A DNA stretch of 64,000 nt from Maridesulfovibrio sp. (GTDB lineage: Bacteria > Desulfobacterota > Desulfovibrionia > Desulfovibrionales > Desulfovibrionaceae): NCBI RefSeq assembly GCF_963667685.1, contig NZ_OY763930.1, positions 1,781,501 through 1,845,500 on the forward strand, written 5' to 3'. The position numbers and the translations under genes are program-made. Below, piece by piece: positions 16,051-24,909 of the stretch. Each line of letters starts with the position of its first letter. Within the stretch, counting starts at the first letter, position 1. Below the pieces are notes generated by a model that saw only the letters and a program-made list of their open reading frames with translations, made no database searches and was not told the origin of the DNA.

Positions 16051-16090
16051 TATGGTTTATTATGCTTTATTATCGTTTACTATGCTTTAC
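16051..16090. repeat. four helix-phased 10-bp tandem repeats upstream of the defence operon
   Basis: Four consecutive 10-base units TATGGTTTAT, TATGCTTTAT, TATCGTTTAC, TATGCTTTAC (consensus TATSSTTTAY), followed by partial units TATCCAATAT and TATTGTATAT. They lie 83 bases upstream of the ATPase start codon. The exact helical period suggests a cooperative protein-binding array or a bent-DNA promoter element. Confidence 0.55.
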
Positions 16091-16162
16091 TATCCAATAT
16101 TATTGTATATTTGTTTGATTTCTTGCCCGAATAGCGCAAAATCGCTTATACTCTCCCGGAGT

Positions 16163-16259
16163 CCGAAGGCAGGACAGGTAAGGTGGGCCCACTTTTTCAA
16201 AGCGGTTGACCTTACGCCCTGCACAGCCTCGGGGCTGAGATGGACTTATTCACCTTCGG
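16163..16259. other. nested inverted repeats that could fold into a three-way-junction RNA
   Basis: CCGAAGG (16163-16169) pairs with CCTTCGG (16253-16259). Inside, GCAGG (16169-16173) pairs with CCTGC (16218-16222), GTAAGGT (16178-16184) with ACCTTAC (16209-16215), and CAGCC-TCGG-GGCTG forms a hairpin at 16224-16237. No protein-like frame spans the element. It sits between the divergent defence operon and the Rha-like gene. I do not recognise the family. Confidence 0.4.
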
Positions 16260-16338
16260 TTTAACGAAAATTGCTGGTGAAATTCAGAATTCCTGAATTT
16301 TGCGATTGTATTAACTGCAAACAATATAGGGTGAAAGT

Positions 16339-16746
16339 ATGAATAGAAAAGTAAGTAAAAACAATGAACAGCCTATCCTCAGTAAATTGAAAATCAAAAA
16401 CGGTAAGCCAATGGTTTCGTCTTTAATCGTGGCTGAGTTGTTTCAACTGGAGCATAAGAGCGTCCTGAAAGCTATCCGTTGTCTTGAAATTCCTGATGAA
16501 TTTAACGAGCGTAATTTTGCGCCCGTATCAATTGAAGTTGAAAAGCCGAATGGAGAAAAAATTAGGGAGTCGTCCTGCTACATGACCCGTGACGGTTTCA
16601 CTCTGCTCGCCATGGAAACTATTGGTAAGAAATCCATCGAGTGTACGATCAATTTTTTTGAAGCTTTCAACGACATGGATGAGCGGCTGAAGAGGGAGCT
16701 AGCAAAAATGCAATTATACGTACGAAAATGCTATCCAGTTCAGTGA
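16339..16746 (+). pseudogene. Rha-family phage regulator, frameshifted remnant
   Basis: A 135-codon frame whose central part is a Rha (phage pRha) domain: KNGKPMVSSLIVAELFQLEHKSVLKAIR, then SCYMTRDGFTLLAMETIGKKSIECTINFFEAFNDMD. It starts at ATG 16339 behind GGTGAAAG. After about residue 126 the frame ends abruptly (YVRKCYPVQ stop), while a shifted frame continues with TYENAIQFSDKSKAKLKLSA and on to a stop near 16872, indicating a frameshift in a longer ancestral gene. Rha proteins come from temperate phages, where they affect lysogenic growth. Together with the decayed coil gene downstream this marks a degraded phage segment inside the island. The domain itself may still be made. Confidence 0.65.
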
Positions 16747-16947
16747 CAAAAGTAAGGCTAAACTTAAGCTATCAGCATCAGGAGCCAACAAGCATCAGCC
16801 GCAAATAGCAACCCAGAAGAAGAAAGAATGCAAATTTACGAAATGGGGCATCAACTCTTCCCCAAAGGGATAAAGTTGAAAATAGCCAAAACAAATAGGG
16901 GCCCGCCACTCGTTTTGCTAACGAGGTAGATCATGAACAAGTAAAGT

Positions 16948-17157
16948 CGGAGCTTATCTGAGACATTAAACCGTTTAAGCGAAGAACAGCAGCAAAGGCT
17001 GAAAAATCAAGATCACAAGATAGCCGAGCAGAGAGAAAGGATTTCCGAGCTGGAACAGGAGGTTCAAGGCTGCCGGGATTTGCTGAGCTGATTGGAAGGT
17101 GCTTTGAGCGAGCTGGATGAGTTGTCTGGGCATTTGCCCGGGGGGCGGGGAAAGTGA
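16948..17157 (+). pseudogene. decayed coiled-coil protein gene
   Basis: A plus-strand frame with clear coiled-coil character, reading LSEEQQQRLKNQDHKIAEQR, ERISELEQEVQGCRDLLS, an in-frame TGA at 17089-17091, then LEGALSELDELSGHLPGGRG and a final stop at 17155. Upstream of 16948 the sequence continues only in another frame, so both a frameshift and a nonsense mutation have occurred. No start codon belongs to the remaining frame. Origin probably phage or plasmid; function not identifiable. Confidence 0.4.
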
Positions 17158-17275
17158 AGAACAAAAATGGTTAGTCAACCACCGATCCCTATAACTAGCT
17201 AAACGTGACGTTTTCCCCTTCCCCTATTTTGTACCTGTCAAATACTGAGAAATTCGGCCCCTAGGGGGCTAGGCA

Positions 17276-17443
17276 ATGATGAGAATCTATTTAATACATG
17301 GAGATTGTTTACAAAACATTATTGAAATTAAAAAGTACGTGGATGTTGGTCGGTTGAAAAGTCTAATAAGTAAGGATAATTTGTATTTGTTAAAGTGTGT
17401 TTTTTTAGTGAGAGAAGCGTATTTTTTCCACAATAAGATATAG
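17276..17443 (+). CDS. hypothetical 55-residue basic protein just upstream of cas3
   Basis: An ORF from a tandem ATG (17276/17279) to TAG 17441-17443, reading MMRIYLIHGDCLQNIIEIKK at the start and REAYFFHNKI at the end, with AGG four bases before the start. It is AT-rich, rich in Lys, Ile and Leu, and shows no domain I know. It lies 100 bases before the cas3 start, in the 800-base stretch between the phage remnant and the cas operon. It may be a real small protein, part of the cas leader, or chance. Confidence 0.3.
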   Translation: MMRIYLIHGDCLQNIIEIKKYVDVGRLKSLISKDNLYLLKCVFLVREAYFFHNKI

Positions 17444-17542
17444 GCAGTTGAATTCTTGAGGTGATGAGCGTATGTTTTTTGACCTAATTATTATTAAATT
17501 TTAACAGTGGTTTACAGTGGCGGTTATCAGATAAGGGGACAT

Positions 17543-19696
17543 ATGTTTTACGCACATACAAAAGCAGGTGTTGATGAGAACGAATGGCAGCTTCTTGATG
17601 ATCATTTGATTGGTGTGGCTAAATTGGCTTCGAAATTTTCGGCTATTTTCGGTGGTTCTGATTGGGGTGAATTGGTCGGTAAATTCCATGACTACGGTAA
17701 GTTTAAGCCAGATTTTCAGAAAAAACTTCATTCAAATTCAAATGTGATAGTTGACCATAAAAGTATCGGTGCCAGATTGGTGTCTGATCATCTCGGTCAG
17801 GCTGGAAAATTGCTGTCTTTCTGCATAGCCGGACATCATGGAGGTCTGCCGGACTCAACCCATAGGAATTTGGGCGAATCTCTAGATGATATTTTGGATA
17901 AAGCTGGGCCTTACATAGATTCCGTGCCTGAACTCTCATCTACGTTTGCTCCGGAAAAGCTTCCCTTCACTTTTACTTCAGTATTTCAATTATCTTTTTT
18001 TACCCGCATGCTTTTTTCAGCACTGGTTGATGCAGATTTTTTGGATACCGAGCGGTACATGGACCCGGAGAAATTCTCCAAGCGTGAATCAGGGCCTGAT
18101 TTAAGCGTCCTGTATGAGGCTCTCAATAAGCGAATAAGCATATTTGAACCGGACACCTACATCAACAAGCTTCGCTGTGAAATATTGGACCACTGTCTTG
18201 AAAGCGCAGAACGTGACCCCGGCCTTTTCTCTCTCACAGTACCTACCGGAGGCGGAAAGACTCTTACTTCCATGGCCTTCGCCCTGAAACATGCCCTGAA
18301 ACATGGTATGCGCAGGGTTATTTATGTCATTCCTTACACGTCGATTATTGAGCAGAATGCCCATGTTTTTAAACAAATTTTCCCTCCCGGTTCTGTAATT
18401 GAGCACCATAGCAATTTTGATAGCAGCAAGCTCAAAGACGAGGAAGAGATTCCATCTGCGGACCTTAAACACCGTCTGGCCTGTGAAAATTGGGATGCTC
18501 CAGTCGTGGTGACAACCAATGTTCAATTTTTCGAATCTCTTTTCGCTGCTAAGCCTTCACGCTGCCGCAAACTTCATAATCTTGCCGGATCGGTTGTCAT
18601 TCTGGATGAAGCCCAGATGCTGCCTGTCGAGTATCTCAAGCCGTGTATGCGTGGCCTTGAGGAGTTGGTTGAGAACTATAATTCCAGCGTTGTACTCTGT
18701 ACCGCCACACAGCCCGCATTGCAGAAATCTGAAAATTTTACTGATGGTCTGGAAATAGCCGCAGAGCTCGCTCCGGACCCGGACCGTATGCATAGAGAGT
18801 TCAAACGCACAAAGCTGCATGACAAAGGCGTTCTGTCCCTTGATGAAGTCGCACAGGAAATTTGCGGGAAAGATCAGGGATTGTGCATCGTTAATACCAG
18901 AGCTCGTGCAGCCGAGTTGTTTTCCAAGATTAAAGACGAACCGGGAGCGGGCCATTTGAGTGCATTGATGTGTCCGGCGCACCGCTCGGAAGTCCTTACG
19001 GATATTCGCGCTAGACTTGCTGCGGGCAAGCCTTGTCGTGTTGTCAGTACCCAACTCATTGAAGCTGGGGTTGATGTGAGTTTTCCAGTTGTTATCCGTG
19101 AACTGGCCGGGCTCGATTCAATAGCTCAGGCTGCGGGAAGATGTAACCGCGAAGGCGAACTGGCGGAGATGGGGCAGGTGTCGGTTTTTGAACCTGCTGA
19201 AGGATTGGCCGGGTACTTCCGGCAGGCGGCGGGTAATGCTCAAAACACATTGCGCTTGCATCCTGAGGATTCATTTTCCCCGCAAGCAATGCATCATTTT
19301 TTTGCGGATACCTATTGGCTTAAAAGTGACCAGTTAGACAAAAAGAAAGTGCTTGAAGATTTGAACAGTCCCCACGGCCAATGGGATTTTCGCACGGCAG
19401 CCAAAAAATTTCGGCTTATTGAAAATGAAATGGTCCCGATCATTGTTAAATACAATGATAAAGCCGAAAAACTGCTGCGAGATTTGGTTTTTGCAGATTT
19501 TCCGGCATCCATTCTGCGTAAGCTACAACAGTTTACAGTACAGGTTTATACGCAACAATTTGCAGCACTTAATGATATGGGTGCAATTGAGATTGTGGAT
19601 GAAAGTTATGCCGTGTTGGTAGATGAGAGTCTGTATGATTTTGAAGCTGGACTGTTGGTTCCTGAAAATATTTCGAATGACAACTTCATAGTTTAA
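17543..19696 (+). CDS. cas3: CRISPR-associated helicase-nuclease Cas3 (type I-C)
   Basis: A 717-residue fusion of HD nuclease and superfamily 2 helicase that degrades target DNA after Cascade recognition. HD domain: H21, HD at 49-50 (KFHDYGKFKPDFQ), AGHHGG at 97-101, and D164. Helicase: Walker A VPTGGGKT at 233-240, DEAQ box at 355-358, ATQP motif III, and motif V-VI STQLIEAGVDVSFP through GLDSIAQAAGRCNREGE. The frame opens at GTG 17507 but ATG 17543 with AAGGGG four bases upstream gives the standard N-terminus MFYAHTK. First gene of the cas operon; cas5c follows 16 bases later. Confidence 0.96.
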   Translation: MFYAHTKAGVDENEWQLLDDHLIGVAKLASKFSAIFGGSDWGELVGKFHDYGKFKPDFQKKLHSNSNVIVDHKSIGARLVSDHLGQAGKLLSFCIAGHHGGLPDSTHRNLGESLDDILDKAGPYIDSVPELSSTFAPEKLPFTFTSVFQLSFFTRMLFSALVDADFLDTERYMDPEKFSKRESGPDLSVLYEALNKRISIFEPDTYINKLRCEILDHCLESAERDPGLFSLTVPTGGGKTLTSMAFALKHALKHGMRRVIYVIPYTSIIEQNAHVFKQIFPPGSVIEHHSNFDSSKLKDEEEIPSADLKHRLACENWDAPVVVTTNVQFFESLFAAKPSRCRKLHNLAGSVVILDEAQMLPVEYLKPCMRGLEELVENYNSSVVLCTATQPALQKSENFTDGLEIAAELAPDPDRMHREFKRTKLHDKGVLSLDEVAQEICGKDQGLCIVNTRARAAELFSKIKDEPGAGHLSALMCPAHRSEVLTDIRARLAAGKPCRVVSTQLIEAGVDVSFPVVIRELAGLDSIAQAAGRCNREGELAEMGQVSVFEPAEGLAGYFRQAAGNAQNTLRLHPEDSFSPQAMHHFFADTYWLKSDQLDKKKVLEDLNSPHGQWDFRTAAKKFRLIENEMVPIIVKYNDKAEKLLRDLVFADFPASILRKLQQFTVQVYTQQFAALNDMGAIEIVDESYAVLVDESLYDFEAGLLVPENISNDNFIV

Positions 19697-19712
19697 ATAA
19701 ATGGAGGTGTAT

Positions 19713-20366
19713 GTGGCCACAGGAGTTAAATTGAGGGTCTGGGGTGATTATGCCTGCTTTACCCGCCCGGAAATGAAGGTGGAACGGGTGAGTTATGATG
19801 TCATGACACCCTCTGCCGCCCGAGGCATTCTGGAAGCCATTTATTGGAAGCCGAGCATAAAGTGGGTGGTGGACAGAATCCATGTGCTCAAATCTGTTCG
19901 TTTCGACAATATTCGGCGAAACGAGGTTTCGGCAAAAGTTCCGGTAAAAGGAAAGACCGGGGTCGGTTCTGCCATGAAAAACGGCAAAGGCAATCTGCGG
20001 ATTTATGTGGAAGACGTCCGCCAACAACGAGCAGCCATGGTTTTGCGTGATGTGGATTACATCATTGAAGCACGTTTTGAATACGCTTCTAATGAGGATC
20101 GTAATGATGGCAAGCATCTGGATATTTTCAATCGGCGTGTAGCAAAAGGACAGTGCTTTCATCGTCCTTATCTGGGATGCCGTGAATTTGCTGCTGCTTT
20201 CGGCCCGGTTGAAGGGGATATTCCTGTTTCTGAGATTGAAGGTGAAACCGATCTCGGATGGATGCTGCACGATATTGATTACAAAGCTGGCATGACGCCG
20301 GAATTTTTCCGTCCGGTCATGCAGAACGGGATTATCGAATGCCGTAACGGAGGGCAGTCCGCATGA
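19713..20366 (+). CDS. cas5c: Cas5c, pre-crRNA endonuclease and Cascade subunit (type I-C)
   Basis: A RAMP-fold protein of 217 residues; in type I-C it replaces Cas6, cuts pre-crRNA at the base of the repeat hairpin and stays on the 5' handle. Family motifs: LRVWGDYACFTRPEMKVERV, YDVMTPSAARGILEAIYWKP, and the catalytic-side segment GKHLDIFNRRVAKGQCFHRP followed by YLGCREFAAAF. An ATG at 19701 is in frame, but it lacks an SD; GTG 19713 has GGAGG five bases upstream and gives the usual N-terminus. The stop overlaps the cas8c ATG by four bases (ATGA). Confidence 0.95.
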   Translation: MATGVKLRVWGDYACFTRPEMKVERVSYDVMTPSAARGILEAIYWKPSIKWVVDRIHVLKSVRFDNIRRNEVSAKVPVKGKTGVGSAMKNGKGNLRIYVEDVRQQRAAMVLRDVDYIIEARFEYASNEDRNDGKHLDIFNRRVAKGQCFHRPYLGCREFAAAFGPVEGDIPVSEIEGETDLGWMLHDIDYKAGMTPEFFRPVMQNGIIECRNGGQSA

Positions 20367-22075
20367 TTTTGCAGGCTCTTAATGATTATTACATTCGTAT
20401 GGCCGATGATCCTGACGTGGATGTTTCTCCATTCGGGTTCGGCAAGCAGGGAGTTCATTTCTGCCTGACAATTGACCGCGAAGGCAATCTTGTGGGCGAT
20501 CCCCTTGACCTGCGCGAGAATGGAAAGCCGTTTCGGATTGAAGTTCCGGGGCCGGAAACAAGAGCTAATGCGGTTGTTTCTAATTTTGCGTGGGATAATA
20601 CCGGATATGTTTTGGGTGTAGACGGCAAGGGGAAGCCTGAGCGTACAGCCAAAACTTATACGGCATTCAGGGAATTGGCCCAAACCATTTTAGATGGTGT
20701 TGATGATGACGGTGGGCGGGCTTTGCTTTCCTTTTTGGAAAAATGGAATCCTGAACAGGCTGAGGACTTGAAAGATTGGGAAGAGGTCTTGGACAATAAT
20801 CTTGTTTTCAGACTTGACGGTGAACGTGGGTTTCTCCATGACCGGGAGTCCGTGCGAGATGCATGGTCAAAGTATTTGGACGGCAAGGCAGGGACCAAAA
20901 AGGGGAAATGTCTGGTCACGGGTGAGGAAGATGTCTCCATCCCAAACACCCACGCCAAGATTAAGGGCGTCCCCGGAGCGCAGACTGCCGGGGCTGCACT
21001 TGTGTCTTTTAATATCGACTCCGCAGAATCACTGGGAAAAAAACAGAACCAGCTTTCGCCTATTTCCGAAAAAGCCGCCTTTGCCTACACCACGGCTTTA
21101 AACCATTTGCTGGCACCGGGAAGTTCCCGAAAGGTTCAGGTCGGGGATACAACCGTGCTGTTCTGGACCGATGCCCCCGAAGCGGAAGTCTTATTCGGTC
21201 AGGTTGTGGGCGGCAGGGAATCCGATGACAAGGACCTTGCCAAACAAATACGTGGAATGTTCTCTATGTTGGCAAAAGGCAGGCTTCCGCGTGAACTCGG
21301 TGATCCTGAAATACCCTTCTATGTGCTGGGCCTTTCGCCAAATGCCGCACGCATTTCAGTGCGCTTCTGGCATGTGGGAACGGTCGGGGAAATGTTTTCC
21401 AATATCGGCAGACATTTTGAACAGATGTCATTGGCTGGGAAACCTCCGAAAACGCCGGAAAATCCAAGCCCGTGGTGGATTTTGAAAGAGCTTGCCGCTC
21501 AGCAGGATTCTCGGAACATATCACCGCTTTTAAGTGGGCAGTTGCTTAAAGCGATCATCAGAAACAGTCCTTATCCCATGACTCTGCTGAATGCAGCTAT
21601 AGGAAGAATCAGGGCTGACAAGAATATCGGGTATATCCGGGCCGGGATAATCAAGGCGGTTCTGGTTCGTAACTATCAACAGGAGATCGATATGGCTCTT
21701 GATAAGGAAAATGGTGAGATTGGATATAGGCTGGGGCGTCTTTTTGCCATTGTGGAGCGGATTCAGGAAGAAGCTGTGCCCGGTAGCAACGCAACGGTCA
21801 GGGATCGGTTTTTCAGTTCCGCATCTGCTACCCCGGCGAGGACATTTCCTGTGATTTTACGCAATGCCCAGAACGGTCTTGCCAAAATCCGTAAGGAAAA
21901 GCCCGGATATGCGGTGAATCTTGATAAATCAATTCAGGAAATACTTGGTGAAGTTGACTCGCAAAATGGTTTTCCTGCCGCACTGAATCTTGAAAAGCAG
22001 GGCATGTTTATTCTCGGCTATTATCAGCAAAAGCAGTATTTTTTCACACCAAAACAGACTTCCACGGAGGCATAA
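20363..22075 (+). CDS. cas8c: Cas8c (Csd1), large subunit of type I-C Cascade
   Basis: A 570-residue Csd1-family protein, the type I-C large subunit that recognises the PAM and recruits Cas3. Typical N-terminus MILQALNDYYIRMADDPDVD, internal VSFNIDSAESLGKKQNQLSPISEKAAFAYTTALN, TTVLFWTDAPEAE, and C-terminal half with SGQLLKAIIRNSPYP and FSSASATPARTFPVILRNAQ. In type I-C an internal start within cas8c commonly yields the small subunit Cas11c; the C-terminal part here is intact and could do so. Starts inside the cas5c stop (ATGA) and ends 3 bases before cas7c. Confidence 0.95.
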   Translation: MILQALNDYYIRMADDPDVDVSPFGFGKQGVHFCLTIDREGNLVGDPLDLRENGKPFRIEVPGPETRANAVVSNFAWDNTGYVLGVDGKGKPERTAKTYTAFRELAQTILDGVDDDGGRALLSFLEKWNPEQAEDLKDWEEVLDNNLVFRLDGERGFLHDRESVRDAWSKYLDGKAGTKKGKCLVTGEEDVSIPNTHAKIKGVPGAQTAGAALVSFNIDSAESLGKKQNQLSPISEKAAFAYTTALNHLLAPGSSRKVQVGDTTVLFWTDAPEAEVLFGQVVGGRESDDKDLAKQIRGMFSMLAKGRLPRELGDPEIPFYVLGLSPNAARISVRFWHVGTVGEMFSNIGRHFEQMSLAGKPPKTPENPSPWWILKELAAQQDSRNISPLLSGQLLKAIIRNSPYPMTLLNAAIGRIRADKNIGYIRAGIIKAVLVRNYQQEIDMALDKENGEIGYRLGRLFAIVERIQEEAVPGSNATVRDRFFSSASATPARTFPVILRNAQNGLAKIRKEKPGYAVNLDKSIQEILGEVDSQNGFPAALNLEKQGMFILGYYQQKQYFFTPKQTSTEA

Positions 22076-22078
22076 ATC

Positions 22079-22954
22079 ATGGGCGCAATCACCAATCGTT
22101 ACGAATTCGTTTACCTTTTTGATGTTGAAAACGGGAACCCCAACGGCGACCCGGATGCTGGGAATCTGCCCAGAGTTGATCCTGAAACAGGGCATGGCCT
22201 TGTGACCGATGTCTGTCTGAAACGCAAGATCAGGAATTTTGTTGAAATCGCTAAAGGAGAAGAAGAAGGTTTTAATATTTATGTTGCTGAGAAAGCGGTT
22301 TTGAATCGGAACAACGAACAGGCTTATAAAGCTCTTGAGATTAAACAGGAGAAGAAAAAGCTTCCTAAAGATCAGGAAAAGGCCCGTAAATTGACCCGCT
22401 GGATGTGTGATAATTTTTTTGATGTAAGAACATTCGGGGCCGTAATGACTACCGAGGTCAACTGCGGGCAGGTCCGTGGCCCTGTGCAATTGACTTTTGC
22501 CAAAAGTATAGAGCCGATCATGCCTTCAGAGATCAGCATTACCCGTATGGCTGTCACCAACGAGAAAGATCTGGAAAAAGAACGCACCATGGGCCGCAAA
22601 TTCATCGTCCCTTATGCTCTGTACCGTGCCGAAGGCTACATTTCCGCCCATCTTGCTGACGGTGACAAGGGAACCGGTTTCTCCGAAAGCGATCTTGAAT
22701 TGCTCTGGCAATCCTTGGCCAATATGTTCGACCATGACCATTCCGCAGCCAGGGGCAAAATGAATGCCCGTGGGCTGGTTGTTTTTAAGCATGAAACCAA
22801 GCTGGGGAATGCTCCGGCGCACAAGCTCTTTGATACCGTTTCTGTTGAGAAAAATAATAATACTGATGGACCGGCAAGGGCTTTTTCCGATTATACTGTA
22901 AAGGTTGATGAATCGGCAGTTCCTGAGGGTGTTGATCTGGATATTAAGTTCTAA
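22079..22954 (+). CDS. cas7c: Cas7c (Csd2), backbone subunit of type I-C Cascade
   Basis: A 291-residue RAMP protein that polymerises along the crRNA spacer. Family signatures: [80 protein letters not shown], and [21 protein letters not shown]. The start follows the cas8c stop by three bases with GGAGG in the preceding codons (cas8c end ACGGAGGCATAA). The stop is 2 bases before cas4. Confidence 0.96.
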   Translation: MGAITNRYEFVYLFDVENGNPNGDPDAGNLPRVDPETGHGLVTDVCLKRKIRNFVEIAKGEEEGFNIYVAEKAVLNRNNEQAYKALEIKQEKKKLPKDQEKARKLTRWMCDNFFDVRTFGAVMTTEVNCGQVRGPVQLTFAKSIEPIMPSEISITRMAVTNEKDLEKERTMGRKFIVPYALYRAEGYISAHLADGDKGTGFSESDLELLWQSLANMFDHDHSAARGKMNARGLVVFKHETKLGNAPAHKLFDTVSVEKNNNTDGPARAFSDYTVKVDESAVPEGVDLDIKF

Positions 22955-22956
22955 CC

Positions 22957-23571
22957 ATGTCCGAATTATTGCCCATTTCCGCATTGCAGCACTACCTGTT
23001 TTGCCCGCGTCAATGCGCCCTTATCCATGTTGAAAAGGTGTGGGTTGAAAACAGGTTTACTGTGGAAGGCAGAATTATGCACCGGCGTGTCGACTCCGAA
23101 CAACGGGGAAGGCGCGCCGGGGCTGATCAGGATTTATCCGTACCGCTTAAAAGTGAGCGGTTGGGATTATACGGCATTGCCGATGTTGTAGAAATGGTTC
23201 CCGGACCGGACGGAAGGGAAGTCCCGTATCCGGTGGAATACAAAAGGGGCAGCCCTAAAATTCTGGATTGGGATCGTGTTCAGCTTTGTGCGCAGGCTCT
23301 TTGTCTTGAAGAAATGCTGGGAGTGTCAGTGCCGGAAGGGGCTATCTTCTACGGCAAGCCTCGCCGCAGGGAAGTTGTTGATTTCGACCATAAACTTAGG
23401 GTGTTGGTAAAAGAAACGGCTATGGAACTCCATAGATTGATAGCCGAAGCCCGAATTCCGGCAGCTGTCAAAGACAAGAAATGCCGTTCATGTTCGTTGG
23501 CCGGAGAATGTATGCCCGGAGTCGGGAATATAAAAGTGGAGCCATATCTGCTGAGTGCTCTTAAAGAATAG
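22957..23571 (+). CDS. cas4: Cas4, RecB-family exonuclease for spacer acquisition
   Basis: A 204-residue PD-(D/E)xK nuclease with a [4Fe-4S] cluster: N-terminal cysteine in FCPRQCALIHVE (Cys24/Cys28 region), nuclease core GIADVVEM and PVEYKRG (motifs with Asp and E-x-K), and C-terminal cysteines KCRSCSLAGECMPG. Cas4 trims prespacers and selects PAM-containing ends for Cas1-Cas2. Follows cas7c by two bases and precedes cas1 by nine. Confidence 0.95.
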   Translation: MSELLPISALQHYLFCPRQCALIHVEKVWVENRFTVEGRIMHRRVDSEQRGRRAGADQDLSVPLKSERLGLYGIADVVEMVPGPDGREVPYPVEYKRGSPKILDWDRVQLCAQALCLEEMLGVSVPEGAIFYGKPRRREVVDFDHKLRVLVKETAMELHRLIAEARIPAAVKDKKCRSCSLAGECMPGVGNIKVEPYLLSALKE

Positions 23572-23580
23572 GGATGAATT

Positions 23581-24612
23581 TTGAAAAAATTGCTCAACAC
23601 TCTTTATGTGACCACTCAGGGCAGTTACCTGTCAAAGGATGGCGAATGCATTGTCGTCCGTTCAGAGGATGGGAGTAAAAGGAAATTTCCGGCTCATGTT
23701 TTGGACGGCGTTGTCTGTTTCGGAAATGTCCTGTGCAGTCCTTTTTTGCTTGGTCATTGTGCGGATAGCGGAATTTCCGTGTCGTTTTTGACAGAGAATG
23801 GACGTTTTCTGGCAGAAGTAAAAGGTCCGCAAAGCGGGAATGTTATGCTGCGCCGTGAGCAGTATCGGCGGGCAGATGATCTTGTGCAGGCTTCTGCGAT
23901 GGCCCGCAGTTTTTTGATTGGCAAGACGGTTAACTCAAGGGCCGTATTGCGCAGGGGATTGCGTGATCACGGGGAGCGCATAGATTCAGGACGTCTTGAG
24001 AACGCGACTCTTGAACTGGATTCCTATGCAAAAAGATTGAGCAATCCCTTGGAGCTTGAAGAAGCTCGCGGGCTGGAGGGTAGAGCAGCCAATGTTTATT
24101 TTAATGTTTTGGATGAATTGATTTTGAAAAATGACGGGGAGTTTACCTTTACAGGTCGCAATCGTCGACCTCCGTTGGATAAGGTGAATTGTCTGCTGTC
24201 CTTTGTTTACACTCTTTTGGCCCATGATGTGCGGTCTGCTCTTGAGGCAGCAGGACTTGATCCGCAAGTTGGGTTTCTGCATCGAGACCGTCCGGGCAGG
24301 CCGGGATTGGCTTTGGATATGATGGAGGAGTTTCGTTCATTTATGGCAGACAGAATCGTTTTGACGCTCATCAACCGTGGTGAAGTCAGTAGCAAGGGTT
24401 TTTCTGTAAAGGAAAGTGGTGCTGTGCTTATGAACGATGATACGCGCAAAACTGTGTTGCAGGCTTGGCAGAAGCGCAAAAGTGATATTGTCCTGCATCC
24501 ATATATCAAAGAGAAGATTCCATTAGGGATTGCTTTTCATGTGCAGGCAAAACTTCTGGCCCGATGTCTGAGAAACGATCTTGACGGGTATCCTCCGTTT
24601 TTCTGGAAGTGA
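23581..24612 (+). CDS. cas1: Cas1 integrase (type I-C)
   Basis: A 343-residue metal-dependent integrase for new spacers. Metal ligands are visible: Glu in EARGLEGRAANVYF, His and Asp in VGFLHRDRPGRPGLALDMMEEFR. The start is TTG at 23581, preceded by AGGGATG; no ATG in frame gives a complete N-terminus (KKLLNTLYVTTQGSYLSKDG). C-terminus YPPFFWK is typical for I-C. cas2 starts three bases later. Confidence 0.96.
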   Translation: MKKLLNTLYVTTQGSYLSKDGECIVVRSEDGSKRKFPAHVLDGVVCFGNVLCSPFLLGHCADSGISVSFLTENGRFLAEVKGPQSGNVMLRREQYRRADDLVQASAMARSFLIGKTVNSRAVLRRGLRDHGERIDSGRLENATLELDSYAKRLSNPLELEEARGLEGRAANVYFNVLDELILKNDGEFTFTGRNRRPPLDKVNCLLSFVYTLLAHDVRSALEAAGLDPQVGFLHRDRPGRPGLALDMMEEFRSFMADRIVLTLINRGEVSSKGFSVKESGAVLMNDDTRKTVLQAWQKRKSDIVLHPYIKEKIPLGIAFHVQAKLLARCLRNDLDGYPPFFWK

Positions 24613-24615
24613 TTC

Positions 24616-24909
24616 ATGCTTGTTCTTGTCAGTTATGATGTGAGTTTCGAAGACGAGGGGGGCAAAAGACGGTTACGCCGTATTGCCAAGGTCTGTGAGA
24701 ACTATGGGCAGCGGGTTCAGTATTCGGTTTTTGAGTGCGTTGTTGACCCGGGACAATGGGTAAATTTGCGTCAAAAATTGCTAGATGAGTATGAAGAGGA
24801 AAGCGATAGCTTGCGTTTTTATTTTTTAGGCAAAAATTGGCAGCGTAGAGTGGAACATCATGGAGTAGGGCAAGGATATGACCCCGAAAATGATGTGTTG
24901 ATCTTATAG
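24616..24909 (+). CDS. cas2: Cas2 (type I-C)
   Basis: A 97-residue Cas2 with the usual N-terminus MLVLVSYDVSFEDEGGKRR and the conserved YGQRVQYSVFECVVDPGQW segment; it dimerises between two Cas1 dimers in the integration complex. Last gene of the cas operon, 179 bases before the first CRISPR repeat. Confidence 0.96.
   Translation: MLVLVSYDVSFEDEGGKRRLRRIAKVCENYGQRVQYSVFECVVDPGQWVNLRQKLLDEYEEESDSLRFYFLGKNWQRRVEHHGVGQGYDPENDVLIL

Noticed and set aside
16052-16264. 70-codon plus-strand ORF over the tandem repeats
   Set aside because: Made of the 10-bp repeats and the nested inverted repeats; composition is not protein-like.
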